Source of the DNA: Caulobacterales bacterium
GTDB lineage: Bacteria > Pseudomonadota > Alphaproteobacteria > Caulobacterales > Caulobacteraceae
Length of the DNA: 64,000 nt
Direction of reading: 5' to 3'
Assembly: GCA_016183935.1 (NCBI GenBank)
Contig: JACPDR010000030.1
Span: forward strand, 1-64,000
In this document: piece by piece, positions 49,591-59,113 of the stretch
Numbering within the stretch: position 1 is the first letter of the stretch
Layout: each line of letters opens with the position of its first letter
The notes under the pieces: generated by a model
The model's input: only the letters and a program-made list of their open reading frames with translations
The model's database searches: none
Told to the model about the DNA's origin: nothing
Made by a program: the position numbers and the translations under genes

Positions 49591-50618
49591 AGGCGCAGCT
49601 CCTCGACCACGCTTCCGGCCCGGCCGCCCGACACCACCTCGCCGCCGGCGATGGCGTAGACCACGCCGTCCACCGCCGCCGCGGCCAGCCCGTGCCGCGG
49701 CGTCCGCATCGCCGGTCCGGCCTCCCAGCGGTCCGCCGCCGGGTCGTAGATCCAGGTCTCGGCGAACACGCCGCCGTCCGGGCGCTGGAACCATTCGCCG
49801 CCGAAGGCGACCAGCTTGCCGCCCGCCGCCGCCATGGCCAGCCCGCCGCCGACCTGCTGTCCCGTCGCCGGCGAGGGCGGGATCGGCGCCAGCGTGTCCC
49901 AGCGGTCCTCGCCTGGATCGTAGCGATCCAGCCGCCCCGTGCCGCCGCCGTTGACGGTGCGTCCGCCGGCCACCCAGACGGCCCCGTCCATCACGGCCGC
50001 CGCCGCACTGTTGCGCGCCATCGGCAGGGGCCGCGCCGTCTCCCAGCCGGGCGCCCCCGGGACCAGCACCAGATGCCGATCGGTGTCGGCCTGATCGTTC
50101 CAATTCCCGTTCGCCGCCCCGCCCGGCGTACGCCCGCCGATCAGCCGCAGCACCGGCCCGGTGGCCACGCCGACCGCCTCGGCCTGCGGCGACGGCAGCG
50201 GCGTCATCCCCCTCCACGTCCCGCCGTCCAGCGTCCACGCCGTGGTGGTGTTGGTCCACTCGCCCGCGTCGGACCGGGCGTAGCCGCCGACCATGAACAG
50301 GTCGTCCGCCGTGGCGATGAACATCGGATGGTGGCGCGGCGCCGGCAGGGACGGCAGGACATCCCAGGCGTCCGCCGCCGGGTTGTAGGCCGCCACCCGG
50401 TCCTCGATATGCAGCGGCTCTCCGCGGCGCGAGACCAGTCCGCCGCCCGTGATGATGCTGCCCCCCAGGACCGCGGCGTAGATCTCCTGCACCGGCCAGG
50501 GCAGCGAGGCCCGCGCCTCCCACCCGGGCGTGCTCCCCTCCTGCGCGCAGGCGGCGAACGGAACGGCCGCCGAGGCTCCGGCGGCGGCGAGGAAGGCGCG
50601 ACGGTCGATCTGGGTCAT
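49587..50618 (-). CDS. exported kelch-repeat beta-propeller protein
   Basis: 343 residues. The N-terminus has a twin-arginine signal (DRRAFLAAAG) followed by AAC at residue 24, so it may be a Tat-exported lipoprotein. About six kelch blades follow, each with GG and a W or Y, e.g. DDLFMVGGYARSD, AVWVAGGRTVNGG, GVVYAIAGGEVVSGG. Related proteins include sialic-acid mutarotase-like propellers, but no enzyme is assigned. Monocistronic. Confidence 0.87.
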   Translation of the reverse strand: MTQIDRRAFLAAAGASAAVPFAACAQEGSTPGWEARASLPWPVQEIYAAVLGGSIITGGGLVSRRGEPLHIEDRVAAYNPAADAWDVLPSLPAPRHHPMFIATADDLFMVGGYARSDAGEWTNTTTAWTLDGGTWRGMTPLPSPQAEAVGVATGPVLRLIGGRTPGGAANGNWNDQADTDRHLVLVPGAPGWETARPLPMARNSAAAAVMDGAVWVAGGRTVNGGGTGRLDRYDPGEDRWDTLAPIPPSPATGQQVGGGLAMAAAGGKLVAFGGEWFQRPDGGVFAETWIYDPAADRWEAGPAMRTPRHGLAAAAVDGVVYAIAGGEVVSGGRAGSVVEELRL

Positions 50619-50660
50619 GCCCGCCAGCGTCTCCCGAAACCGGCGTCCGCGCCAGCGGAT

Positions 50661-51233
50661 TCAGGCGCCGCCCTGCATCCTCAGGAACAGCACCCGCGCC
50701 GCGCCATAGTCGCGCGCGTCCAGCCGCTCATAGCCGGGCGTGTCGATCTCCGGCTCGTCCGAGCCGCGCTCGAACACCACCACAGCCCCCGGCTTCAGCC
50801 AGTTCCCCTCGATCAGCCGGACCAGCGTCTGCTCGCCCAGCCCCTTGCGGTACGGCGGATCGAGGAAGGCGAGGTCGAACGCCTCCCCGTCCGATCCCGG
50901 CCGCACCCCCAGGTCCGTGGCGCTGCGCCGATGCACCCGCGTCCGGCCCATCATCCCATAGGCGTCGGCGTTCTCGCGGATCGCGCCGCGCGCATCCTCG
51001 TCCGTCTCGACAAACAGACAGAAGGCCGCGCCCCGGCTGATCGCCTCGAAGCCCAGAGCCCCCGAACCGGCGTAGACGTCCATCACCCGCGCGTCCCGCA
51101 GCGGCTCGGCCCACGCCGCGTGCTCCAGCACGTTGAACACCGCCTGCCGCGCCCGGTCGGACGTCGGCCGCGTGCCCTGCCCCTCCGGCGCGACGATGCT
51201 GCGCCCCTTCAGGCTTCCCGCGACGATCCGCAT
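50661..51233 (-). CDS. rsmD: 16S rRNA (guanine966-N2)-methyltransferase RsmD
   Basis: 190 residues. SAM-binding VMDVYAGSGALGFEAISRGA and catalytic LDPPYRKG (D/NPPY). N-terminal MRIVAGSLKGR is typical of RsmD. Three bases after rluB and therefore cotranscribed with it, a frequent rRNA-modification pair. Confidence 0.95.
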   Translation of the reverse strand: MRIVAGSLKGRSIVAPEGQGTRPTSDRARQAVFNVLEHAAWAEPLRDARVMDVYAGSGALGFEAISRGAAFCLFVETDEDARGAIRENADAYGMMGRTRVHRRSATDLGVRPGSDGEAFDLAFLDPPYRKGLGEQTLVRLIEGNWLKPGAVVVFERGSDEPEIDTPGYERLDARDYGAARVLFLRMQGGA

Positions 51234-51236
51234 GAC

Positions 51237-52763
51237 TCAGCCCCTGGAGCGGGGTCCGCGCGGGCTTCCGCGTCCCCCGGCGGGACCGGCGCCCGGACGC
51301 GGCGGGCGCGAGCCGCCGGGCGGGTTGCTGCGTGTGCCGCCGCCGCGCTTGAACCCGCTCGACGGCCCCTCGCCGTGGGACGCGCCGCCCTCGCGCGGCT
51401 TGAACGGGCGCTTCGGACGATCGCCGTCGGCCGCGGGTTTGGAGAACGACCGCTCCCCGCGCGGCTTGTCGATGAACTGGTCCTCGCGCGGCTTGAAGGC
51501 GCGCTTCGGCCGGTCGCCGCCCGCCGCCTCCCCTTCGGGCCGGGCGCGGGGCGTGAAATTCTTCTTCGGATGCTCGAACTTCGGCGCGGCCTTGGCCCAG
51601 CCGGCCTTCTTCTGCGGGCGGGCGGCCCGTTCGGCGGCGGCGTCGGCGGCGGCTCCGGCCGCGCGCACCCGGCTCGGCTTGCGCGACGGATCGGAGATGG
51701 CCGAGCCCGACGCGCCCTTGACGATCGGCGTCGAGATGCGCCGTCCGGGGATCGGCGCCGGCGTCGACACCGTGTTGCCGGTGGGCAGGTTCTCCGGCCG
51801 GATATGCTCCGCCAGCAGCTCGCGGATCACCCGCGGCCCGACCTCCTCGACCGATCCGACCGGCAGGGTGCCGAGCTGGAACGGCCCGTAGGCCAGGCGG
51901 ATCAGCCGGTTCACGGTCAGGCCGAGATGCTCCAGCACCTTGCGGACCTCGCGGTTCTTGCCCTCGGTGATCGAGACGCTGATCCACAGGTTGGCGGGGC
52001 TGCTCCCCTCGCTTTCCTTCGCCTTGTCCAGCGTCGCCTCGATCGGGCCGTAGCGCACGCCGTCGACGGTGACGCCGTCCTTCAGCGTGTCCAGTTGCAG
52101 CTGGCTGACCCGTCCGCGCGCCCGGGCCCGGTACTGGCGCACCAGCTCGGTCTGGGGCAGTTCCAGCGCCCGGCTCAGTTCGCCGTCGTTGGTCAGCAGC
52201 AGCAGGCCCTCGGTGTTGAGGTCGAGCCGCCCGACTGAAATGACCCGCGGCAGGCCGCTGGGCAGGGCGTCGAACACCGTCGGCCGCCCGGCCGGGTCGG
52301 TGTGGGAGGTCAGCAGCCCGGCGGGCTTGTGATAGCGCCACACCCGCGTCGCCTGGGCCGAACCGATCGGCTTGCCGTCGACGGTGATGACGTCGTCGCG
52401 CGTGACCAGCGTCGCCGGCGTGTCGAGGATCTTGCCGTTGACCGCCACCTTGCCCAGGCCGATCAGCCGCTCGACCTCGCGGCGCGAGGCGATGCCGGCC
52501 CGCGCCATGGCCTTGGCGATGCGTTCGCTGCGCTTGGGCCCCTCGTCGGCCTTGGCCGCGGGCTTGCCGTCCTTCGAGAAGGGCTTGCCTCCCCCTTTGA
52601 CGCCCGGCTTGCCGCCCGCCTTGTTGAAGGGTTTGCCGCCCTTGGGCGGGCCCCGGTCGTCCGCGCCCTCGACGCGTTTGACATAGGGTTTGCGGGGGCC
52701 GTCGCGGTCGCCGTCTTGACGCGGGCGCGGCTTCTTGTCGTTGTCTCGGGGATGGCTGGCCAT
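51237..52763 (-). CDS. rluB: 23S rRNA pseudouridine synthase (RluB-like) with long disordered ends
   Basis: 508 residues. An N-terminal Lys/Gly/Pro repeat region (GGKPF units, about 1-80) precedes an S4 domain (ERIAKAMARAGIASRREVERLI) and an RsuA-type catalytic domain with GRLDLNTEGLLLLTNDG (catalytic Asp). About 200 residues of low-complexity basic tail follow, with repeated KRAFKPRED/KRPFKPREG units. The start ATG at 52763 lies inside the first codons of the divergent tadA gene. The choice between RluB and RsuA subfamilies is by similarity only. Confidence 0.9.
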   Translation of the reverse strand: MASHPRDNDKKPRPRQDGDRDGPRKPYVKRVEGADDRGPPKGGKPFNKAGGKPGVKGGGKPFSKDGKPAAKADEGPKRSERIAKAMARAGIASRREVERLIGLGKVAVNGKILDTPATLVTRDDVITVDGKPIGSAQATRVWRYHKPAGLLTSHTDPAGRPTVFDALPSGLPRVISVGRLDLNTEGLLLLTNDGELSRALELPQTELVRQYRARARGRVSQLQLDTLKDGVTVDGVRYGPIEATLDKAKESEGSSPANLWISVSITEGKNREVRKVLEHLGLTVNRLIRLAYGPFQLGTLPVGSVEEVGPRVIRELLAEHIRPENLPTGNTVSTPAPIPGRRISTPIVKGASGSAISDPSRKPSRVRAAGAAADAAAERAARPQKKAGWAKAAPKFEHPKKNFTPRARPEGEAAGGDRPKRAFKPREDQFIDKPRGERSFSKPAADGDRPKRPFKPREGGASHGEGPSSGFKRGGGTRSNPPGGSRPPRPGAGPAGGRGSPRGPRSRG

Positions 52764-53225
52764 GATGAGCGGTTCATGCACATGGCCTTGGCCTGTGCGC
52801 AAGCGGCGGCGGACACGGGAGAGACTCCCGTGGGCTGCGTGATCGTCGATGAAACCACCGGCGAGGTCGTCGCCGAGGGCCGAAACGGCCCCATCGGCGC
52901 CCACGATCCGACCGCCCACGCCGAGATCGTCGCCCTGCGCGCAGCCGCGGCGAAGCGGGAGAACTACCGCCTCACCGGCCTCACCCTCTATGTCACGCTG
53001 GAACCCTGCGCCATGTGCGCCGGCGCCATCAGCCACGCCCGCATCGGCCGGGTCGTCTGGGGCGCCGACGACCCCAAGGGCGGCGCGGTGGCCCACGGCC
53101 CGCGCTTCTTCGATCAGCCGACCTGCCACTGGCGGCCCGCCACGACCGGCGGCGTGCTGGCGGACGAAGGCGCCGAGCTCCTGCGCGCCTTCTTCCGGGC
53201 CAGGCGCAAAGGAACGGCCGCTTGA
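52752..53225 (+). CDS. tadA: tRNA-specific adenosine deaminase TadA
   Basis: 157 residues. Makes inosine at the wobble position of tRNA-Arg. Zinc motif HAEIVALR and PCAMCAGA; TPVGCVIVD at the N-terminus. The ATG at 52752 overlaps the first 12 bases of rluB on the other strand, an unusually tight divergent arrangement. Starts at 52776 or 52782 would leave the N-terminal helix shorter than in relatives. Confidence 0.93.
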   Translation: MAGHDERFMHMALACAQAAADTGETPVGCVIVDETTGEVVAEGRNGPIGAHDPTAHAEIVALRAAAAKRENYRLTGLTLYVTLEPCAMCAGAISHARIGRVVWGADDPKGGAVAHGPRFFDQPTCHWRPATTGGVLADEGAELLRAFFRARRKGTAA

Positions 53226-53269
53226 GCGGCGCGTTCAACCGCCCGTCCCCCACGGCAAGGCTTGTTTCC

Positions 53270-53674
53270 ATGCGTCTGATGCCCGTCGCCGTCGCGGCCG
53301 CCCTCCTTCTGACAGCCTGCGGACCCAGACCCGCCGAGGCGCCGACGGACGGGGAATCGGTGCGCGAGCGGGCCCAGACGGCGCAGACGGCCCGCCGCCG
53401 CACCGGGGCCGAGGTTCAGCAACGCGGGCTCAACCGCGTCATCCGCACCGTCTATCTCTGCAACAACGGCGAGCGTCTGTCGGTCGATTTCGACAACCCG
53501 CGCGAGATGGCCACCGTGCGCAACTCGAATGGCGAGGCGGTCGACCTGTTCCAGGAGCGGGCGGCCTCGGGCCTGTGGTACCGCGCCTCGGGCTACGAGC
53601 TTCGCGGCGAGGGAATCATGGCCCGCTGGACCGCGGACGGCCGTGAGCCCACCGACTGCCGGGCGGTGGACTAG
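53270..53674 (+). CDS. MliC-like lipoprotein (C-type lysozyme inhibitor domain)
   Basis: 134 residues. Lipoprotein signal with LTAC (cysteine 17), a polar Ala/Arg linker, then an MliC-type beta domain of about 80 residues: VYLCNNGERLSVDF, ERAASGLWYRASGYELRGEG and the last cysteine in TDCRAVD. The two cysteines should pair as in MliC. Expected role is to protect periplasmic peptidoglycan from host-type lysozyme. 44 bp after tadA. Confidence 0.8.
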   Translation: MRLMPVAVAAALLLTACGPRPAEAPTDGESVRERAQTAQTARRRTGAEVQQRGLNRVIRTVYLCNNGERLSVDFDNPREMATVRNSNGEAVDLFQERAASGLWYRASGYELRGEGIMARWTADGREPTDCRAVD

Positions 53675-54255
53675 AATCCCGCCAGCCGCGTATCCAGCCG
53701 CGCCCGCACGTCCGGCCAGTCCTGATCGGTGATAGCGAACATCACCGTGTCGCGCACCCGGCCGGTGTGGGTGATCTTGTGCCGGCGCAGTACGCCCTCG
53801 CGGACCGCGCCCAGCTTGGCGATGGCGGCCTGGCTGCGGGCGTTGATCCCGTCGGTGATGATCTCCACCCGCACGATGCCGCTGTCGAAGGCGTGCTGCA
53901 GCAACAGCCGCTTGCTGGCCGGATTGACGGCGCCGCCGCGCGCGTCCGGATGGAAGAAGGTCGAGCCCAGCTCTACCCGGCGGTGCTGGGGAAACAGGTC
54001 ATGCAGGCTGCTGGTCCCGACGATCCGGTCGTCCGCCAGCCGGCGCACCGCATAGGGCGTGTCGCGTCCAGCGTCGAAGCGCTCGACGAACCCGTCCCAC
54101 CACCCGTCGAAATGCTCGCCGTAGGCCGTCGACACCATGATCGACCACGCCGCCTCGTCGACGTTCAGCGCCGCCCGCACCGCCTCCCTGAGGCCAGGCG
54201 CGAACGGCTCCAGCCGCACCCAGCGATTCTCCAGCACGAGCGGCTCGATCCTCAT
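53671..54255 (-). CDS. GNAT-family N-acetyltransferase (RimJ/RimL type)
   Basis: 194 residues. The N-terminus [10 protein letters not shown] and the acetyl-CoA region [12 protein letters not shown] with later [22 protein letters not shown] match RimJ/RimL-like acetyltransferases. The substrate is unknown. Start ATGA overlaps the aroB stop; tail overlaps the MliC-like gene by four bases. Confidence 0.87.
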   Translation of the reverse strand: MRIEPLVLENRWVRLEPFAPGLREAVRAALNVDEAAWSIMVSTAYGEHFDGWWDGFVERFDAGRDTPYAVRRLADDRIVGTSSLHDLFPQHRRVELGSTFFHPDARGGAVNPASKRLLLQHAFDSGIVRVEIITDGINARSQAAIAKLGAVREGVLRRHKITHTGRVRDTVMFAITDQDWPDVRARLDTRLAGF

Positions 54256-55361
54256 CCGGCGGCGATCTCCCGCTCGAGGAACGCGCTGACCGCCGCCGCG
54301 TCGACTTCCTTCGCGACGAAGGCCTCGCCGATGCGCCGCGCCAGGATCAGGGTCAGCCGCCCGCCCTCGGCCTTCTTGTCCCCCGCCATCCGCTTGACCA
54401 GCGCCGCGGCGCGGAACGTCCCCGCCTGCGCCAGCCGCGTCGGCAGGCCGGCCGCCGCGATGACGGCTTCGGCCCGCTCCGCCTCGCCTGGGGGGCACAG
54501 TCCCTGCCCGGCCGAGAACCGGAACGCCAGGGCGCAGCCCAGCGCCACCGCCTCGCCGTGAGTCAGTTTCGTCTCGTCGAAACCCAGTTCCGCCTCGACG
54601 GCATGACCGAAGGTATGGCCGAGGTTGAGCAGGGCCCGCCGCCCGGCCTCCTTCTCGTCCTCGCCGACGATGGCGCTCTTGATCTCGACCGAGCGCACCA
54701 CGGCCCGCTCCAGCGCCCCCGGATCGCCTTTCGCCCCGGCCGCCCCGTCCCCCGCCAGCCAGTCGAAGAAGGCCGGATCGCAGATCAGCCCGTGCTTCAG
54801 CACCTCGGCCCAGCCCGAGCGCAGCTGCCGCTCCGGCAGGGTCGCCAGCACCTCGATGTCGGCCACCACCAGACGCGGCTGATGGAAGGCTCCCACCAGA
54901 TTTTTGCCGCGCGGCGTGTCGATCGCCGTCTTGCCGCCCACCGACGAGTCGACCTGCGCCAGCAGGGTCGTGGGAACCTGCACGAAGTCGATGCCGCGCA
55001 TGAACAGGGCCGCCGCCAGCCCGGCCAGATCGCCGACCACGCCCCCGCCCAGCGCGACCACCACGTCCTTGCGGTCCAGCTGGAAGGCCAACATCCGGTC
55101 GATCACCCGCTCCAGCTCGCTGAACGACTTGGACGCCTCGCCCGCCGGCACGGTCAGCAGGCGTCCGTGAACGTCCGCCGCCTTCAGCGACGCCAGCGCC
55201 GCCTTGCCGTGCAGCCGGCCGACGGTCTCGTCGGTGATGACCACGGTCCGCCCCTGCGCCAGCGGGGCCACGCGCGCGCCCAGCTCCGCCAACAGCCCGC
55301 GGCCGACGACCACTTCATAGGGGCGAAAGCCGCCGCCCGAGACCGGCACGGTCGTCGTCAC
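54252..55361 (-). CDS. aroB: 3-dehydroquinate synthase
   Basis: 369 residues from a GTG that overlaps the aroK stop (GTGA). Shikimate pathway enzyme turning DAHP into 3-dehydroquinate with NAD and zinc. Visible: [62 protein letters not shown] and HGEAVALG with metal ligands. Full length. Confidence 0.97.
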   Translation of the reverse strand: MTTTVPVSGGGFRPYEVVVGRGLLAELGARVAPLAQGRTVVITDETVGRLHGKAALASLKAADVHGRLLTVPAGEASKSFSELERVIDRMLAFQLDRKDVVVALGGGVVGDLAGLAAALFMRGIDFVQVPTTLLAQVDSSVGGKTAIDTPRGKNLVGAFHQPRLVVADIEVLATLPERQLRSGWAEVLKHGLICDPAFFDWLAGDGAAGAKGDPGALERAVVRSVEIKSAIVGEDEKEAGRRALLNLGHTFGHAVEAELGFDETKLTHGEAVALGCALAFRFSAGQGLCPPGEAERAEAVIAAAGLPTRLAQAGTFRAAALVKRMAGDKKAEGGRLTLILARRIGEAFVAKEVDAAAVSAFLEREIAAG

Positions 55362-55936
55362 GCCTTCATCTCCGGCTCATAGGCGGCGAAATGGGCCTGC
55401 AGGGCCTCGTATATCGCCTCCACCGCCTGCGCGTGGGCCCCGCCCGCCACGTCGACGGTCAGGTCCGCCGTCTCGTAGATCGGGTAGCGCACCTCGGCCA
55501 TCGCCTTCAGCGCGGTCAGCGGATCGCGTCCGCGAAGCAGCGGCCGGGTGTCGCGTCGCTGCACCCGCTGCGCCACCGTTTCCAGATCGGCCCGCATCCA
55601 CACCGTCACCGCCCGCTCCTTCAGCAGGGCGTGGGTGTCCGGGTTCAGGATCGCGCCGCCGCCGGTGGCCAGGACCATGCGGGGCCCCTCCAGCAGCCGC
55701 TTCATCACCCGCGCCTCTCCGGCGCGGAATTCCGACTCGCCCAGCCGGGCGAAGATGTCGGACACGGTCATGGCCGCGGCCGCCTCGATCTCGATGTCGC
55801 CGTCCGCGAAGGGCAGGTTGAGCCGCTTGGCCAGCCGCCGCCCCACCGTCGATTTCCCCACCCCCATCAGCCCGACCAGCGCTATGGTGCGGCGATGAAC
55901 CGGAATCAGGCCGGCCCCTGTAACGACCTCGCTCAT
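55358..55936 (-). CDS. aroK: shikimate kinase
   Basis: 192 residues from the ATG at 55936. P-loop GLMGVGKST, shikimate-binding DGDIEIE and FRAGEARV, and ATGGGAI. The N-terminus is about 15 residues longer than E. coli AroK. It phosphorylates shikimate; coupled to aroB. Divergent from xerD across 113 bp. Confidence 0.95.
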   Translation of the reverse strand: MSEVVTGAGLIPVHRRTIALVGLMGVGKSTVGRRLAKRLNLPFADGDIEIEAAAAMTVSDIFARLGESEFRAGEARVMKRLLEGPRMVLATGGGAILNPDTHALLKERAVTVWMRADLETVAQRVQRRDTRPLLRGRDPLTALKAMAEVRYPIYETADLTVDVAGGAHAQAVEAIYEALQAHFAAYEPEMKA

Positions 55937-56049
55937 GACCGGCCTCGCGGGAGGCGGCGGGATGGCGGCGGAACGGGCGGCGGCAGGCAAGGCGTCATGA
56001 CCCGACCACCCTTTACACCAGGCGCCGCCGCCGCAAAGCGGTCCCGCGC

Positions 56050-56949
56050 ATGAGCACGCCGCAGGTCGAGGCCTTTCTGGAAATGATGGCGGTCGAGCGC
56101 GACGCCTCGCCCCACACCCTGTCGGCCTACGGGCGCGATCTCGCCGACGCCGAGACCACCCTGTCCGGCGGCCTGATGCGGGCCGACGAGGCCGCCGTCG
56201 AGGCTTGGTACGCCGGCCTCGGCGCGCGTGGCCTGTCCGCCGCCACCCAGGCCCGACGCCGCTCGGCGGTGCGTCAGTTCTATCGCTTCGCCCTCGGCGA
56301 GGGCTGGCGCCGGGACGACCCCTCGCGCCGCCTCGATGCCCCGAAGCAGGGCCGCAGCCTGCCGAAGACCCTCAGCCGCGACGAGATCGAACGCCTGCTC
56401 GCCGCCGCCTCGGCCCGCGACGGCGCCGCCGGCCTGCGTCTCGTCGCCCTTGTCGAGCTGGCCTACGCCTCCGGCCTGCGCGTCTCCGAGCTGCTCGGCC
56501 TGCGCGTCGAGGCGGTGCGCCGGGACCCGGCCTTCCTGATCGTCCGCGGCAAGGGCGGCAAGGAACGCCTCGCCCCGCTCAACACCTCGGCCCGCGAGGC
56601 CGTGAAGGCCTGGCTCGTCGCCCGCGACGCGGCCCGGCCGGAGAAGGCGCCCGACAGCCCCTGGCTCTTCCCCTCGTCCTCGTCGAAGGGCCACCTCACC
56701 CCGCGCCGCTTCGCCCAGCTTCTGGACCAGTCCGCCGTCGACGCCGGCGTCGATCCCGCCCGGGTCAGCCCCCACGTCCTGCGCCACGCCTTCGCCACCC
56801 ATCTGCTCGAGGGCGGCGCCGACCTGCGCGTGGTCCAGACCCTGCTCGGCCACGCCGACATCGCCACCACCCAGATCTACACCCACGTCGCCGTCGACCG
56901 CCTCTCCCAGGTGGTGCGCGACAAACATCCGCTCGCCCGTGACGACTGA
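56050..56949 (+). CDS. xerD: tyrosine site-specific recombinase XerD
   Basis: 299 residues. N-terminal SAM-like domain (SPHTLSAYGRDL, RRRSAVRQFYRF) and catalytic domain with arginine in GLRVSELLGL, lysine in GKGGKERLAP, HVLRHAFATHLLEGGADLR, and LGHADIATTQIYTHV with the nucleophilic tyrosine. Chromosome dimer resolution at dif with XerC. Chromosomal context and length fit XerD, not a phage integrase. Confidence 0.95.
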   Translation: MSTPQVEAFLEMMAVERDASPHTLSAYGRDLADAETTLSGGLMRADEAAVEAWYAGLGARGLSAATQARRRSAVRQFYRFALGEGWRRDDPSRRLDAPKQGRSLPKTLSRDEIERLLAAASARDGAAGLRLVALVELAYASGLRVSELLGLRVEAVRRDPAFLIVRGKGGKERLAPLNTSAREAVKAWLVARDAARPEKAPDSPWLFPSSSSKGHLTPRRFAQLLDQSAVDAGVDPARVSPHVLRHAFATHLLEGGADLRVVQTLLGHADIATTQIYTHVAVDRLSQVVRDKHPLARDD

Positions 56950-57033
56950 ACCCCGCTTGCCCCCCGGCGTTGACCCCACTAGGTTCCGCCGCCTCCCGAT
57001 GCGCCGCGTGGCGCGCCTGTTCCGGACGCCTTG

Positions 57034-57984
57034 ATGGCCGTGCACTACCTCGAATTCGAAAAGCCGATCGCCGAGCTGGAGGCGAAGATCGAGGAGCTGA
57101 ATCTGCTCTCCTCGACCTCCGGCTCGTTCGACGCCGAGGTCGAGGGCCTGCGCAAGAAGGCCGAGCATCTGCGCAGGAAGACCTACGCCGCCCTCGACCC
57201 GTGGATGAAGACCCAGGTCGCGCGCCACCCCCAGCGGCCGCATTTCGTCGACTTCTGCGAAGGCCTGTTCACCGATTTCGTCGAGCTCAAGGGCGACCGT
57301 CAGTTCGGCGACGACCAGGCCATCCTCGGCGGTCTGGCGCGCTTCCGGGGCGAACCGGTCGTGGTCATGGGCCATGAGAAGGGCCACGACACCCAGACGC
57401 GCCTGACCCACAATTTCGGCATGGCCCGGCCCGAGGGCTACCGCAAGGCGGTCCGGCTGATGGACCTGGCCGAGCAATACGGCCTGCCCGTCCTGACCTT
57501 CGTCGACACCGCCGGCGCCTATCCCGGCCTCGGCGCCGAGGAGCGCGGCCAGGCCGAGGCCATCGCCCGTTCGACCGAGCGCTGCCTGACCCTGGGCGTG
57601 CCCTCCATCGCCACCGTCACCGGCGAAGGCGGCTCCGGGGGAGCCATCGCCATCGCCGCCGCCGGCCGGGTGCTGATGCTCGAGCACTCGATCTATTCGG
57701 TCATCTCGCCCGAGGGCGCCGCCGGCATCCTGTGGCGCGACGGAGCCCGCGCCCGCGACGCCGCCATGGCCATGAAGATCACCGGTCCCGACCTGCTCGA
57801 GCTCAAGATCGTCGACCGCATCATCCCCGAGCCGGTCGGCGGCGCCCATGCCGATCCGGCCGCGGCCATCGCCAATGTCGGCGACGCGCTGGCCGAGGAG
57901 CTGACCGCCCTGTCGGCCCTCTCGCCCGAGCAGATCCGCAAGGCCCGGGCGGACCGCTATTACGCCATCGGCCGCATCGGCTGA
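57034..57984 (+). CDS. accA: acetyl-CoA carboxylase carboxyltransferase subunit alpha
   Basis: 316 residues from the ATG at 57034 (a TTG three bases earlier is in frame). Makes malonyl-CoA with AccD. An N-terminal coiled coil (EKPIAELEAKIEEL) precedes the carboxyltransferase core with MARPEGYRKAVRLM, TFVDTAGAYPG, GEGGSGGAIAI and SPEGAAGILWRD. Complete. Confidence 0.97.
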   Translation: MAVHYLEFEKPIAELEAKIEELNLLSSTSGSFDAEVEGLRKKAEHLRRKTYAALDPWMKTQVARHPQRPHFVDFCEGLFTDFVELKGDRQFGDDQAILGGLARFRGEPVVVMGHEKGHDTQTRLTHNFGMARPEGYRKAVRLMDLAEQYGLPVLTFVDTAGAYPGLGAEERGQAEAIARSTERCLTLGVPSIATVTGEGGSGGAIAIAAAGRVLMLEHSIYSVISPEGAAGILWRDGARARDAAMAMKITGPDLLELKIVDRIIPEPVGGAHADPAAAIANVGDALAEELTALSALSPEQIRKARADRYYAIGRIG

Positions 57985-58005
57985 GGTTTCGTTAACCGTT
58001 CGGCG

Positions 58006-58024
58006 AGGGTTGTCTGGCAACCCT
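58006..58024 (+). terminator. hairpin after accA
   Basis: AGGGTTG (58006-58012) pairs perfectly with CAACCCT (58018-58024) around loop TCTGG, 22 bp after the accA stop. GC content is moderate and there is no T-run, so termination or mRNA-end protection are both possible. Confidence 0.35.
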
Positions 58025-58070
58025 GTCTCCATGCTGAGTTGCAGGGGGCGGCTCGGATGGGGTGAGTGGC

Positions 58071-58640
58071 ATGAGTGTCGTCGGCGAGACCTTGCGGGAG
58101 ACCGCGATCATCAACCTCACCGGCGCGGTCACCATGGTCGTGGACGACTCGCCCTTCGCCGCGGAGATCACCTCCAGCGCCCTGCTCGGCTTCGGCATCA
58201 AGACCCGCTATTCGATGCGTAGCGCGGCCGAGGCGATCGAGGTCCTGCGCGAGATCGAGATCGACCTGCTGGTCGTCGACTGCGAAATGCCGGGGATGGA
58301 CGGCTTCGACCTGGTCCGCTGGCTGCGCCGCTCGGGCCCGCCCAACGCCTTCGTCCCGGTCATCATGATCGCCGCCCACATCCCCCGGACCATGGTCGCC
58401 AAGGCCCGGGACTGCGGCGCCAACTTCATCATCACCAAGCCGTTCAGCGCCGCCAGCCTGCTGGAGCGGATCGTCTGGGTGGCGCGCGACGGCCGCCCCT
58501 TCCTCGAGGTCGGCGAATATTTCGGCCCCGACCGGCGCTTCCGCGACACCGCCCCGCCCGGCAAGGAACGCCGCGACGACGTCATCCGCCGCGCCCGGTT
58601 CGAAGCTGAAAAGAAGGCCGCGGCGGAGGCGGCCCGATGA
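58071..58640 (+). CDS. single-domain response regulator (CheY-like) with C-terminal tail
   Basis: 189 residues from the ATG at 58071 (GTG at 58062 possible). Receiver domain with acidic pair D25/D26 (MVVDDSP), phosphoacceptor D70 (LLVVDCEMPGMDG) and K123 (ITKPFS). There is no DNA-binding or enzyme domain. The last 50 residues are charged and helical (DDVIRRARFEAEKKAAAEAAR). Coupled to the following gene by ATGA. Confidence 0.9.
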   Translation: MSVVGETLRETAIINLTGAVTMVVDDSPFAAEITSSALLGFGIKTRYSMRSAAEAIEVLREIEIDLLVVDCEMPGMDGFDLVRWLRRSGPPNAFVPVIMIAAHIPRTMVAKARDCGANFIITKPFSAASLLERIVWVARDGRPFLEVGEYFGPDRRFRDTAPPGKERRDDVIRRARFEAEKKAAAEAAR

Positions 58641-59113
58641 CCGTCATCACCCACGCCCGGCGCAAGTCCCGCCTCGCCAAGCTGATCGACAGCGCGGGCG
58701 GCGTCACCGTCGGCGTCGCCCTGACCCGGGCCCGGCAGAACATCGCGGCCCTGCGCGAAAAGGGCCTGGAGGAAGTCACCCGTCATATCGACGCCCTCGC
58801 CGCGCTCGAGGCCCCGACCGATCCCGAGGCCACGGCGCGCAGCCTCCAGCAGATCTACGTCTCCGCCAACCACGTCATCGACGCCGCCCACCCGTTCGAG
58901 CTCGACGAGATCTGCGCCGTGGCCCTCAGCCTGTGCGACATGGTCGACCGCGCCTCCGCCGAGGACGCCGTCTTCGACTGGCGGATCATGGCGGTGCACA
59001 TCCAGTCGCTGCGGCTGCTGAACACCCTCCCCGCCGACGCCGTCAGGGAACGCGAACAGGTCACCACCCACCTGGCCGACATGGTGGCGAAGAAGTTCGG
59101 TCAGGCCGGCTGA
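58637..59113 (+). CDS. helical protein of unknown function, partner of the receiver protein
   Basis: 158 residues, all predicted helix, no membrane segment or signal. Notable stretches: RLAKLIDSAGGVTVGVALTRARQNI, an Ala/Glu-rich middle, and HVIDAAHPFELDEICAVALSLCDMV. A histidine inside a four-helix body would fit a phosphotransfer or phosphatase partner, but no HPt signature is certain. The start overlaps the receiver gene and the end overlaps the convergent Atm1 gene by 13 nt. Confidence 0.75.
   Translation: MTVITHARRKSRLAKLIDSAGGVTVGVALTRARQNIAALREKGLEEVTRHIDALAALEAPTDPEATARSLQQIYVSANHVIDAAHPFELDEICAVALSLCDMVDRASAEDAVFDWRIMAVHIQSLRLLNTLPADAVREREQVTTHLADMVAKKFGQAG

Noticed and set aside
49494-52238. 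914-codon plus-strand frame over kelch, rsmD and rluB
   Set aside because: Antisense shadow spanning three supported genes, with no recognisable domains.
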